Shown here: positions 6,689 to 12,666 of the stretch, piece after piece
Position numbering within the stretch: the first letter of the stretch is position 1
How the letters are laid out: each line of letters starts with the position of its first letter
IMG/VR virus record: IMGVR_UViG_3300042446_000627
Location: 1-23,512 of that record
Length of the DNA: 23,512 nucleotides
Strand: one strand, 5' to 3'
Origin: a virus
Position numbers and translations under genes: made by a program
Notes under the pieces: generated by a model
What the model was told of the DNA's origin: nothing
Database searches by the model: none
Seen by the model: only the letters and a program-made list of their open reading frames with translations

Positions 6689-6719
6689 CAAATATAGTAA
6701 AATATTTTAACTTTCCAAA
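6689..6719 (-). promoter_or_regulatory. Bacteroidetes-type promoter for the nucleotide cassette
   Basis: The minus strand has TTTG (6716-6719), exactly 19 bases, then TATATTTG (6689-6696), a full match to the Bacteroidetes consensus TTTG-N19-TAnnTTTG. The -33 box lies inside the last codons of the winged-helix gene (stop at 6707). Transcription should begin near 6683, immediately before hairpin 1 of the leader RNA. Confidence 0.75.
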
Positions 6720-7015
6720 TTTAATTTGTAAGTAAACTCTTTTTTATCTAAGTTACCAATTCTTCTACCAACCTTTTCAATCTTACCTTGACTCTCCAGT
6801 GTGTTTAAGGCCCGGCGAATGGATGTAATTGGAGTATTAACCCCTAACATATTCTGATTAAAAATAGTCCAAGCAGAAAACTCTTGATTAATTGGAAGTC
6901 TATCCAGGAGGAGTTGGTTCTGAGTCCTTGCCTTTTCTTTTGAAGCTTCAAGGTCTTTAGCTGATTCTTTGGTTGTGTTATAAAACACTCCGATAGCTTT
7001 AGTTATTATGTTCAT
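6707..7015 (-). CDS. Winged-helix DNA-binding protein
   Basis: A 102-aa protein with a helical N terminus (about 1-45, KESAKDLEASKEKARTQNQL) and a predicted winged helix in its second half. INQEFSAWTIFNQNMLGVNT is helix 1-2, PITSIRRALNTLESQGKIEK (about 61-80) is the recognition helix and start of the wing, and VGRRIGNLDKKEFTYKLN is the wing. It probably binds DNA, perhaps as an early regulator; the promoter at 6689-6719 overlaps its 3' end. The start overlaps the 61-aa gene by 17 bases. Confidence 0.6.
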   Translation of the reverse strand: MNIITKAIGVFYNTTKESAKDLEASKEKARTQNQLLLDRLPINQEFSAWTIFNQNMLGVNTPITSIRRALNTLESQGKIEKVGRRIGNLDKKEFTYKLNLES

Positions 7016-7184
7016 TTTGGATGTTTTTAAGTTCTTGTTTTATTGATTTTCTCCACTTAGCAAAGCGTTTAGATGTTAGAATCTCAGCTCTGATGTTGTA
7101 TAAGTGTTCGTACTTGAAACCCTCAAGCATAACGCTTGAGGATGTTTCGTGTGGATTTTCGGATAGTAGTTGTAGTAGTCCCAT
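6999..7184 (-). CDS. Hypothetical protein, 61 aa
   Basis: Not recognised. A mostly helical small protein with a basic C-terminal half (SKRFAKWRKSIKQELKNIQ, about 38-56), which could contact nucleic acid. It lies 9 bases after the SSB-like gene and overlaps the winged-helix gene by 17 bases, in the recombination block. Confidence 0.55.
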   Translation of the reverse strand: MGLLQLLSENPHETSSSVMLEGFKYEHLYNIRAEILTSKRFAKWRKSIKQELKNIQNEHNN

Positions 7185-7193
7185 AAGATTTAA

Positions 7194-7490
7194 TTAAAAA
7201 GGAAGATCATCGTTGTTTTGTTGTTTACTTTCTTCTAAAGTTGGTGCTGGAGCATCCGACCAAACTCTTTTTAAGTTACCTAAGTAAACTTTCTTAGTCT
7301 TTGCCTGGCGTTCTTCTTGAGTCTGAGAGATGGTTAAACCTGCTACATTGCCGTACTGGTCTACTTCATTGTTGATTGAGATGTTGATGTTTAAAAACTT
7401 AGCCGTTGAGCCGTCTTTCAAAGTTACTTCTTTGATGTTTTCTTTTTTGATTAGGTTCAGATTTATTGAACCGCTTAAAATTTCTGCCAT
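7194..7490 (-). CDS. Single-stranded DNA-binding-like protein
   Basis: A 98-aa protein with an OB-fold-like pattern of short strands (GSINLNLIKKENIKEVTLKD, AKFLNINISINN, GLTISQTQEER, KVYLGNLKRVW) followed by a flexible tail (about 78-93) and the acidic-aromatic end DDLPF. Bacterial SSB proteins use a near-identical tip (DDIPF) to recruit partner proteins. The gene lies 3 bases after the exonuclease gene, matching an annealase-exonuclease-SSB recombination set. It is shorter than typical SSB (about 150-180 aa), and the OB fold is inferred from pattern. Confidence 0.65.
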   Translation of the reverse strand: MAEILSGSINLNLIKKENIKEVTLKDGSTAKFLNINISINNEVDQYGNVAGLTISQTQEERQAKTKKVYLGNLKRVWSDAPAPTLEESKQQNNDDLPF

Positions 7491-7493
7491 GAT

Positions 7494-8168
7494 TTATAAT
7501 TTAATTTGTTTAATTGTTTCGGTTAAAAGTTCTTTGTCTTCGGTTGGCACTTCAAATTTAAAGATGTTTAGGTCTATAAAGTCGTTGTTTGGTAGTATGT
7601 AAGGTATCTCCTCGTTTGTAGCTGATGCCAACCAATAGTATTTATAAAGGTCTTGAGCATCGACGTTTTGTGCGTGGTGTTTAATCAATCCTAAGTCATC
7701 TTCATACGGGCAATATACGATTAATTCTGCAAATTGTTTCCCTAAAAGTATACTATTGCTTACAAGTTGCCAGTAGTACTCAGGTCGCTCATATTTAAAA
7801 GTGTCTATATCTTTAATGTCGACTAACTCAACAAACGATTTTAAAGTAAACGGACACTTTATGTCAATAACTGAGTCATTAGTGTAACCGTCAGGACTTC
7901 CACACCAATAGTCAAAATCGGGATGTTTAATCGTTTCATCCGATACAAGGGAGTATTCAAGGCCTAATTGATTAAATACTATTCCTTCAAGTAGATGCCC
8001 CCAAGATGTCGGTCTTGAGGTTGTTTCGTTGCTCAAGCTTCTGCCTAATCTACGCTCATAAGATAACTCAGTTAAGTAGGTTTCTTTCGGCTTCTTAGAA
8101 CCCATTATCTTATGGATGTTTGAAGAACTGATGTTGCCGATTCGGTTTTTATTTAGTTGTATGCTCAT
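7494..8168 (-). CDS. YqaJ/lambda-exonuclease-like recombinase nuclease
   Basis: A 224-aa nuclease of the PD-(D/E)xK superfamily, similar to the YqaJ viral recombinase family. The N-terminal part has the substrate-side pattern IGNISSSNIHKIMG (11-24) and SWGHLLEGIVFNQ (55-67). The catalytic core is GSPDGY followed by VIDIKCP, giving the D and D-x-K residues, and a helix EYYWQLVSNSILLG provides the conserved Q. These enzymes chew one strand of double-stranded DNA ends to prepare strands for the annealing protein encoded immediately upstream (4-base overlap). Confidence 0.85.
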   Translation of the reverse strand: MSIQLNKNRIGNISSSNIHKIMGSKKPKETYLTELSYERRLGRSLSNETTSRPTSWGHLLEGIVFNQLGLEYSLVSDETIKHPDFDYWCGSPDGYTNDSVIDIKCPFTLKSFVELVDIKDIDTFKYERPEYYWQLVSNSILLGKQFAELIVYCPYEDDLGLIKHHAQNVDAQDLYKYYWLASATNEEIPYILPNNDFIDLNIFKFEVPTEDKELLTETIKQIKL

Positions 8169-8809
8169 AAGTTTTTAAGATAGTCGATTGATTTTTGATA
8201 AGATTTTACCTCACCCCCTTTTATGATGCGATCAAAATGCTCTTGCTCATTCAAAGATAAAGATTCTTTTTTGATATCAAACAATTCAAGCAACTGTTGT
8301 CTAAGGTCTTCAGGTGTAACATCGATTTTAAAAGCCATTGTATCCTTTCGGTTAAGGTCGCATCCAAATAACTTTCCGAAGTGGTCACACGCATCCTTAA
8401 TAGCCAGTGTCTTTGCAATCGGATAAGCCATAGACAAAGCTCCGTTGTTTATATTTTGCAAGTCAGCAGGAGAAGTTCCTTTCGCAGTTTGCAACTGGAC
8501 CGCTCCGATGCCGTCGTGAAACATCATAGTTGCTTCAGTTGGATGAAAGTAATGGACTCTGACAGTTACCCAAACACCATTAAAAGAAGTCCCTTGATTA
8601 GTAATTTCGATTGAGTACTTCTTGAAAATCTTTCTAAGCATAAACTCCACTTTGTCGATTGGGATATACTTATGTCCTTTAACAAATGGGTGTTCTTTAA
8701 CCCATTCTTTTTTAGGTTCTTGATTAAGGAGTAGGTTAAGTTGGTCGTTCTTGTAGCTGACAAGTGCATTCTCTTCATGCAATTCTTGTATAGTTGGTAG
8801 GTTGCTCAT
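8165..8809 (-). CDS. Single-strand annealing recombinase (Rad52/Sak-like)
   Basis: A 214-aa protein with features of Rad52-like phage annealing proteins. The core includes HKYIPIDKVEFMLRKIFKKY (about 46-65), strands GVWVTVRVHYFHP (78-90) and GIGAVQLQTAKG (100-111), and the diagnostic ALSMAYPIAKTLAIKDACDHFGKLFG (124-149), which parallels the A..D..KR....FG region of Rad52. It would bind single strands made by the adjacent exonuclease and anneal them to homologous DNA during phage recombination or end repair. The exact subfamily (Sak, Rad52, ERF) cannot be settled by eye. Confidence 0.75.
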   Translation of the reverse strand: MSNLPTIQELHEENALVSYKNDQLNLLLNQEPKKEWVKEHPFVKGHKYIPIDKVEFMLRKIFKKYSIEITNQGTSFNGVWVTVRVHYFHPTEATMMFHDGIGAVQLQTAKGTSPADLQNINNGALSMAYPIAKTLAIKDACDHFGKLFGCDLNRKDTMAFKIDVTPEDLRQQLLELFDIKKESLSLNEQEHFDRIIKGGEVKSYQKSIDYLKNL

Positions 8810-8813
8810 AAGC

Positions 8814-9050
8814 TTAAAGGTTTAAAAGTTGTTTAATATCGTTAAGTCTAAGGTTAAAAGTTTCTATATCAATTTCAGTCACTCCGCAAACGGTAGCAGT
8901 TGAAATATAAACTCTTTTAATACTTGGGCTATCTATGTTAATCTCTATTGCATATTCATAATCCAATAAAGCATAGTAGCAAGAACCCGACTGCCAGTAG
9001 TTAGGCAATTCGATTTCTTCTTTGATTGTTTTTATTACTGTAAATTTCAT
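8814..9050 (-). CDS. Hypothetical protein, 78 aa
   Basis: Not recognised. The start MKFTVIKTIKEEIELPNYW at 9050 is preferred because it sits one base after the upstream stop; a longer frame from 9083 would overlap by 32 bases. The protein looks mainly beta (YYALLDYEYAIEINID, IKRVYISTATVCGV) with a C-terminal helix (IETFNLRLNDIKQLLNL). It lies 4 bases before the annealing-protein gene. Confidence 0.6.
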   Translation of the reverse strand: MKFTVIKTIKEEIELPNYWQSGSCYYALLDYEYAIEINIDSPSIKRVYISTATVCGVTEIDIETFNLRLNDIKQLLNL

Positions 9051-9051
9051 A

Positions 9052-9390
9052 TTATTTGTAAAGTTCGTGATTTTGGTATACATCGTTCATATTGTCAGAC
9101 GCAAGTAACTCTGCTGACAATTCAAATACAATGTATTCTCTATGTCTATCATCGTTTGTGCTATTCCATAAGGCTCGGTTGACTGAATCAAGTTTTCTTT
9201 TGCCTTTAAACTCTACACCCATAAATGTAAAGTCAAAGTGGAAATCTCCAAATACATCACACGCTAATTGTTTGATATAAATGTCTTTACCTGAGAACGC
9301 ATATTCTTCTTCAAGTTGTTCGAACTCTTCAGGGGCAAAGCATTTATTTACCGTATTTTTAAAATGCCAGTTGTTTTTAGGAGTGTACAT
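9052..9390 (-). CDS. Hypothetical protein, 112 aa
   Basis: Not recognised. Mixed alpha/beta protein, with a helical acidic segment (EEFEQLEEEYAFSGK, about 21-35), strands FDFTFMGVEFKGKRK (53-67) and EYIVFELSAELLA (85-97). I place the start at the ATG at 9390, which overlaps the stop of a 30-aa membrane peptide as TAATG; an upstream TTG at 9417 is less likely. Expressed with the recombination genes downstream. Confidence 0.6.
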   Translation of the reverse strand: MYTPKNNWHFKNTVNKCFAPEEFEQLEEEYAFSGKDIYIKQLACDVFGDFHFDFTFMGVEFKGKRKLDSVNRALWNSTNDDRHREYIVFELSAELLASDNMNDVYQNHELYK

Positions 9391-9482
9391 TATACTAAAT
9401 TGATTAAGATGTTCCAAACGAAAGTGAATAATAAGGCAAGGGTAAAAATGCCTAAAGCGATGTTTTTTAATTTGTTTTTCAT
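9390..9482 (-). CDS. Small membrane peptide, 30 aa
   Basis: A tiny gene reading MKNKLKNIALGIFTLALL followed by FTFVWNILINLV. The N terminus is strongly basic (K2, K4, K6) and residues 8-28 form one hydrophobic segment, so the expected topology is N-in, single-pass inner-membrane. Its stop overlaps the next ATG as TAATG, and it begins 11 bases after the upstream stop. Possible roles include an antiholin-like or superinfection-exclusion peptide; none can be shown. Confidence 0.6.
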   Translation of the reverse strand: MKNKLKNIALGIFTLALLFTFVWNILINLV

Positions 9483-9493
9483 TATGTAATATT

Positions 9494-9823
9494 TTAAGCG
9501 TTATCAGTTTTTTCCCTAAGTTTAGTTAATTCACTTTTCAACATTTTCAAAGATGCTAACTCTAAAAATAATGTAGGGTTATATTCAGGGATAAATTTTC
9601 TATAATGTAATTCCTTGTTTAATTGGTCTACATTAGCCACAACATCATCAATCCCGTTCCAATTTGTACATAATACTAACCATTCATTGTAAGCGACTAC
9701 ATTAAGTTTGTACCCCATACCCTCAAGTTGATTCATTAAATCTAATTGAAATTGTGTTTTAGTCACACGCATAGATAATGCATTACTAAATACCATTTTG
9801 TCTGTTTTTAATTTGTTTTTCAT
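9494..9823 (-). CDS. Hypothetical protein, 109 aa, with own promoter
   Basis: Not recognised. A mixed alpha/beta protein: FQLDLMNQLEGMGYKLNVV (about 25-43), EWLVLCTNW strand, DDVVANVDQLNKELHYRKF helix, and a charged C-terminal helix (LASLKMLKSELTKLREK). The frame is open back to 9859, but a -7 box TATCTTTG ends four bases before the ATG at 9823, which argues for 9823 or the downstream ATG at 9796 as the true start. It begins a set leading into the recombination genes. Confidence 0.6.
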   Translation of the reverse strand: MKNKLKTDKMVFSNALSMRVTKTQFQLDLMNQLEGMGYKLNVVAYNEWLVLCTNWNGIDDVVANVDQLNKELHYRKFIPEYNPTLFLELASLKMLKSELTKLREKTDNA

Positions 9824-9827
9824 AGGG

Positions 9828-9858
9828 CAAAGATACACTTTATTTGATATTTTAAACA
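9828..9858 (-). promoter_or_regulatory. Bacteroidetes-type promoter, near-leaderless
   Basis: The minus strand has TATCTTTG (9828-9835), a full match to the -7 box TAnnTTTG. The -33 region 19 bases upstream is TGTT rather than TTTG, a weak match. Four bases separate the box from an ATG at 9823, so the transcript should start at or next to that ATG. It lies in a 95-base gap after a 24-aa gene. Confidence 0.55.
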
Positions 9859-9917
9859 TTAAAAGTGTAAATAGTCTAAAGATATTTGTAACTGCGTGAA
9901 AATTAGCCGATTATTTT

Positions 9918-9992
9918 TTAAAGTGAATCATCTTGAGCGATGAAACCCACACATAAAACTGCACCGATAAGGTAAATTAATAGGTAAATCAT
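9918..9992 (-). CDS. Small membrane peptide, 24 aa
   Basis: Reads MIYLLIYLIGAVLCVGFIA then QDDSL. Nineteen of 24 residues form a single hydrophobic segment, ending in a short acidic tail. The ATG overlaps the upstream TGA as ATGA, which supports translation by coupling. No function is recognised. It is followed by about 58 noncoding bases and then a promoter. Confidence 0.5.
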   Translation of the reverse strand: MIYLLIYLIGAVLCVGFIAQDDSL

Positions 9993-10378
9993 AAGTTGGA
10001 GGGGTTACGTTCACAAAGTATTTTACAGTTGCAAGTAAACTGGGATGATTCATAGCAAACGTGTTTACTTTCTTGAGAGTGTAGCCCCTCGTTTACTATC
10101 ATGTGAAGTAAAATTGAATAGTTGGCGAGATCCAAAATAGAATCCGATATACTTTCGTTGTTTACTTTCTCAGAATGGAATAAGTTGCCCAACCTGGAAA
10201 CCTTAACTGCGATTAAGTCTAAGGCAATTTGTCGGGCGTTAGTTCCTGAGATAGCTCCACTTAGTTTAAAGTTGCTTAAACGGTCTGCATTTGCGTAGTC
10301 ATCGCCTTTACTAAATAATGTATGCTCCATTAGTTTAGTCAACTCTTTAAAGTGTGTTTGTTGTTCTTTAAGTGTCAT
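9989..10378 (-). CDS. DUF1599/Nmad1-like protein
   Basis: A 129-aa helical protein with the pattern of DUF1599, a family named nucleotide modification associated domain 1: FSKGDDYANADRLSNFKLSG (about 23-42), ALDLIAVKVSRLGNLF (52-67) and ESISDSILDLANYSILLHMI (75-94). The K-x-x-R-L and D-S-x-x-D-L-x-N-Y positions are intact. The last 25 residues carry Cys and His (C108, C116, C118, C122) that could form a small metal site. The family is MazG-related in fold and often sits in phages near base-modification genes; no direct activity is established. Confidence 0.65.
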   Translation of the reverse strand: MTLKEQQTHFKELTKLMEHTLFSKGDDYANADRLSNFKLSGAISGTNARQIALDLIAVKVSRLGNLFHSEKVNNESISDSILDLANYSILLHMIVNEGLHSQESKHVCYESSQFTCNCKILCERNPSNL

Positions 10379-10794
10379 ACTTTATTAAATTTATAAGTTA
10401 AATAAAAAATTGCAATTGTCAAAATGATTCCAAAGATTAAACCGATTTTAAAACGATTCCACCAATTAATAGGTTGCTTAATTACTTTGGTTTGGAATTT
10501 ATGTTCAAAGATAGTATCCTTTTGACTTACGAATTGTGTCACTTCTCTTTCTTTCCACTTTATGTAAGTTACCACTTTAATCCCGTTTTTAAGGGTGGTT
10601 ATAGTATCAACCCTATTAATTGTATCAAACTTAATAAAAGTATCGTGAGAGAAGCCTCTAATCGTGTCATACTTGGTTATTGTGGAGTCTGACAAGTAGC
10701 CCCAAGCACGAAGCTTACTTATTTTTCTTTCTGCCCTATAACTTTGGCACGATGCCAGTAAGCAGATTAGTGCTAAGATTAATATTTTTTTCAT
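10375..10794 (-). CDS. Candidate unimolecular spanin (lipoprotein with C-terminal TM)
   Basis: A 139-aa protein with a lipoprotein signal MKKILILALICLLASC: the lipobox is L13-A14-S15-C16, so C16 would be lipidated and moved to the outer membrane. After a beta-rich middle with repeated D-T-I patterns (DTIRGF, DTFIKF, DTINRV, DTITTL; about 43-70), a C-terminal transmembrane helix spans about 116-133, followed by a short basic tail. A lipidated N terminus plus C-terminal inner-membrane anchor is the layout of u-spanins such as phage T1 gp11, which join the two membranes in the last step of lysis. Length fits (T1 gp11 is about 130 aa). It lies in the early operon, not beside the endolysin. Confidence 0.6.
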   Translation of the reverse strand: MKKILILALICLLASCQSYRAERKISKLRAWGYLSDSTITKYDTIRGFSHDTFIKFDTINRVDTITTLKNGIKVVTYIKWKEREVTQFVSQKDTIFEHKFQTKVIKQPINWWNRFKIGLIFGIILTIAIFYLTYKFNKV

Positions 10795-10997
10795 TTTAAT
10801 AAATTTTTAATTGTTAAAGGTAGTAACCCCTCTGCTAAAAGAGGTTTGATTGTTGACTTTTGAAGATTCGCAAAGGACACAAAATCAGTTTGTCCAAAGT
10901 GAACTGTATATCGCCACTGGTATTCAACCGTTTTAACCATTGAGTATTTCTTTTTAAGTTCGGTTTCAATTAAACTGATGTAATCTTGCTCGGTCAT
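10791..10997 (-). CDS. Hypothetical protein, 68 aa
   Basis: Not recognised. A small alpha/beta protein: a helix (DYISLIETELKKKYSM, about 5-20), strands TVEYQWRYTVHF and DFVSFANL, and a hydrophobic C terminus (IKPLLAEGLLPLTIKNLL). Its ATG overlaps the stop of the HTH gene as ATGA and its stop overlaps the spanin-like ATG. Confidence 0.55.
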   Translation of the reverse strand: MTEQDYISLIETELKKKYSMVKTVEYQWRYTVHFGQTDFVSFANLQKSTIKPLLAEGLLPLTIKNLLK

Positions 10998-11128
10998 CTT
11001 ACAATAAATTTTACACCATCAATTTCCACCGATTTAACCGTCTTTTTCTTGACTTGGTCATATGCCCATTGGGTAGTCTTCCCATTGGCAAGGGCAAAGT
11101 TTCTAACTGTTATTAAGTTCTTAATCAT
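10994..11128 (-). CDS. Small HTH (excisionase/MerR-like) protein, 44 aa
   Basis: A compact gene reading MIKNLITVRNFALANGKTT then QWAYDQVKKKTVKSVEIDG then VKFIVR. This is the outline of a minimal winged-helix of the excisionase type: ITVRNFALANGKTTQWAYDQV as the HTH helices, a basic turn KKKTVKS and a beta wing VEIDGVKFIV. It is the first gene after an intergenic regulatory region, so it may regulate the early operon. The start ATG lies four bases after a candidate -7 box, suggesting a leaderless message. Confidence 0.6.
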   Translation of the reverse strand: MIKNLITVRNFALANGKTTQWAYDQVKKKTVKSVEIDGVKFIVR

Positions 11129-11132
11129 TTTG

Positions 11133-11163
11133 CAATATTACAATTTTAAACTTACAAAACAAA
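11133..11163 (-). promoter_or_regulatory. Early promoter, near-leaderless
   Basis: The minus strand has TTTG (11160-11163), exactly 19 bases, then TAATATTG (11133-11140), one mismatch from TAnnTTTG. The ATG at 11128 begins four bases after the box, so transcription would start at or within the start codon. It is the first promoter after the endolysin terminator and probably drives the early genes. Confidence 0.6.
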
Positions 11164-11302
11164 ATATATTTTAAATTGCGATACACAATATTTGTATGAT
11201 AAACTATGCATTAACGTATAAAAAGGGCTTAATGTATTAAATACTACACATTTGCATATAGTTTTATGGGATGCGTTTTTAAAATATTGTGACTTAAAAC
11301 AT
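11164..11302. other. Noncoding regulatory region with inverted repeats
   Basis: About 140 AT-rich bases without a gene, between the endolysin terminator and the early promoter. It contains an imperfect inverted repeat: ATAAACTATGCATT at 11199-11212 and ATTTGCATATAGTTTTAT at 11250-11267 (its complement is ATAAAACTATATGCAAAT). Between the arms lies the 11-base palindrome GTATTAAATAC at 11234-11244. The symmetry suggests an operator or an origin-type protein-binding site; the owner of the site is unknown. Confidence 0.45.
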
Positions 11303-11327
11303 AAAAAAACCCCCCATTCCTGAGAGG
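11303..11327 (-). terminator. Terminator after the endolysin (late unit end)
   Basis: The minus strand reads CCTCTC, a six-base loop AGGAAT, GGGGGG, then seven T. The six-pair stem uses two G-U pairs, so it works only in the minus-strand RNA. It closes the structural/lysis unit, about 33 bases after the endolysin stop. Confidence 0.6.
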
Positions 11328-11360
11328 CTCTTTTACTTATGAAAAAACAACAACTATTTA

Positions 11361-11795
11361 TTAAGGCAAAGATACAAGTATGTAACCTTTTATTTGTGAC
11401 ATTTTTCTAATTCTTTTACACACCTCATAACCCTCTCGGCTACCCGTATCGTTTGTGTTACCCTCTATGGTGTGAATACTTGTTCCGTCTATTCTTTCAA
11501 CAAAGCCAGTGTGTCCCAAACCTTTGCCGTAGTCCATTATAAAAATAGAGCCTACTACAGGTGTTAAAGACTTCTTTTCTTTTGGTGTTTTATTCCATTG
11601 AGCCAAAACTCCGCCCGTTTTAAATAGGGTAACTCCTGCCTCTTTGCAACACCAATAAACAAACGCCATGCACCATGAAGCGGGGAAATTGATCCCTACG
11701 CTATTAAGATACTTTTTAACGTCTGCACCCCAATTACTGCCCTTTGGGACTTCTTGGACTCCTATTTGTGAGATTGCTATTTCTATGTGTTTCAT
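11361..11795 (-). CDS. Endolysin, CHAP-type amidase/peptidase
   Basis: A 144-aa cell-wall hydrolase of the CHAP/NlpC-P60 class, which cuts peptide or amide bonds in peptidoglycan to release progeny. The nucleophile is C42 in SWCMAFVYWCC, the base is H95 in GLGHTGFVE, and the third position is E111 or N113 in TIEGN. There is no signal peptide, so a holin is needed for export. The gene is the last of the late unit, overlapping a membrane gene by 4 bases and followed by a terminator. Confidence 0.85.
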   Translation of the reverse strand: MKHIEIAISQIGVQEVPKGSNWGADVKKYLNSVGINFPASWCMAFVYWCCKEAGVTLFKTGGVLAQWNKTPKEKKSLTPVVGSIFIMDYGKGLGHTGFVERIDGTSIHTIEGNTNDTGSREGYEVCKRIRKMSQIKGYILVSLP

Positions 11796-12004
11796 GGCTT
11801 ATAAACGTCTTGTTCTTTTTTATACTTACTATCGATGTAAAGTTGCAATAACCCTAAAGCACCGAGCCAACATTGTAATGCGAACTCCACATCTTTGATT
11901 CCTATTTTACCGAATAGCATAGGTAGAAAAGTTGCACCTCCTAAATAAATCATACCTTTTCTAATTAAAGATAGGTATCTCGGTGTATTAGTTTTTCTTG
12001 TCAT
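11792..12004 (-). CDS. Small membrane protein (holin-like), 70 aa
   Basis: A basic N terminus (MTRKTNTPRYLSLIRKG) precedes a hydrophobic stretch GMIYLGGATFLPMLFG (about 17-32), and a second one, EFALQCWLGALGLLQLYI (40-57), is followed by a charged tail. Two short membrane segments and position directly before the endolysin suggest a holin or antiholin. No family is certain. It overlaps its upstream neighbour by 17 bases. Confidence 0.55.
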   Translation of the reverse strand: MTRKTNTPRYLSLIRKGMIYLGGATFLPMLFGKIGIKDVEFALQCWLGALGLLQLYIDSKYKKEQDVYKP

Positions 12005-12215
12005 GTTTTTTCTTGAATAATTGTATTAATAATTGACCTATGTTTATCTCTTTTAAAATGTGTACGAACAAACCTGCACCAACCGAAAAAATAAACGTGA
12101 TTAATTTATCGGTCATGTCAATGTTATGCCCTAAAAAAAGGAATAGGATTGTACCGCAAATTCCCCCGATGTGGTTCTCAATGTTGTGTGCCATAGATAT
12201 TGCTTGGTAAATCAT
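11988..12215 (-). CDS. Putative holin, two membrane segments, 75 aa
   Basis: Two predicted transmembrane helices, about 15-32 (IGGICGTILFLFLGHNID) and 36-55 (DKLITFIFSVGAGLFVHILK), are joined by a short polar turn, and the protein ends in a highly basic tail (KKKHDKKN). This matches class II holins, which form the inner-membrane lesion that lets the endolysin out. Two genes upstream of the endolysin. Which of the two small membrane genes is the holin cannot be decided. Confidence 0.6.
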   Translation of the reverse strand: MIYQAISMAHNIENHIGGICGTILFLFLGHNIDMTDKLITFIFSVGAGLFVHILKEINIGQLLIQLFKKKHDKKN

Positions 12216-12313
12216 ATCATCGAAAGTCCTAAAGAAACACCGACAGCTATAAATTCCTCATACCGTTGCTTCCAAATTTTAGCACACCAAAAAAATATAA
12301 ATTCTAACTTCAT
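12212..12313 (-). CDS. Small protein, 33 aa, in lysis region
   Basis: A very short gene linked on both sides by ATGA overlaps: its ATG overlaps the upstream TGA and its TGA overlaps the holin-like ATG. It reads MKLEFIFFWCAKIWKQRYEE then FIAVGVSLGLSMI. It has an aromatic, amphipathic first half and a short hydrophobic end, so membrane association is likely. No function is recognised; the context suggests a lysis accessory. Confidence 0.6.
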   Translation of the reverse strand: MKLEFIFFWCAKIWKQRYEEFIAVGVSLGLSMI

Positions 12314-12666
12314 GATTCTATTGATTTGACACTATGGTCTTTTTCGATTAAGTTTAAAATCCAATTTAAAAGTTTTCCTGCTAAAGAAAGTTTCCCTTTA
12401 AGCAAATTCTTGCCCAACACACTGGAGATTGTTTCATCGGGATTGCCAAACTTATGACCGCCTTTTTTAATTAAAATATCATTGAACAATTTAGCAAGAT
12501 AAGTATTCGCTTGTTGGTCATCGGCAATCGCACATTTAAAAAGGTATCCGTCTAATTCTGCATACCCGTTTTTAAACAAGGTCAAAAAACAAGAGTAAAA
12601 AAACCCTAAAGGATAAAAAATACCCTTTAGAATTAAAGCCGTCAGATATAAAATTAAACCCCTCAT
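12310..12666 (-). CDS. Conserved phage membrane protein of unknown function
   Basis: A 118-aa protein with a hydrophobic N terminus (GLILYLTALILKGIFYPLGFFYSCFLT, about 3-29, shown in part by its positions) and a soluble C-terminal part with an invariant-looking run: DDQQANTYLAKLFNDILI (48-65), FGNPDETISSVLGKN (72-86) and LLNWILNLIEKDHSVKSI. I have the impression of a family widespread in tailed phages, located near lysis or tail genes, without an established role. Overlaps both neighbours by 4 bases. Confidence 0.55.
   Translation of the reverse strand: MRGLILYLTALILKGIFYPLGFFYSCFLTLFKNGYAELDGYLFKCAIADDQQANTYLAKLFNDILIKKGGHKFGNPDETISSVLGKNLLKGKLSLAGKLLNWILNLIEKDHSVKSIES

Noticed and set aside
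9051-9083. Longer start (ATG at 9083) for the 78-aa protein
   Set aside because: It would overlap the preceding gene by 32 bases, whereas the ATG at 9050 follows its stop directly.
9391-9417. Longer start (TTG at 9417) for the 112-aa protein
   Set aside because: A TTG start inside the small membrane gene is less likely than the ATG at 9390, which forms a TAATG junction.
11339-11410. Plus-strand frame of 23 codons starting MKKQQLF
   Set aside because: Overlaps the end of the endolysin gene on the opposite strand and has no promoter match or context.
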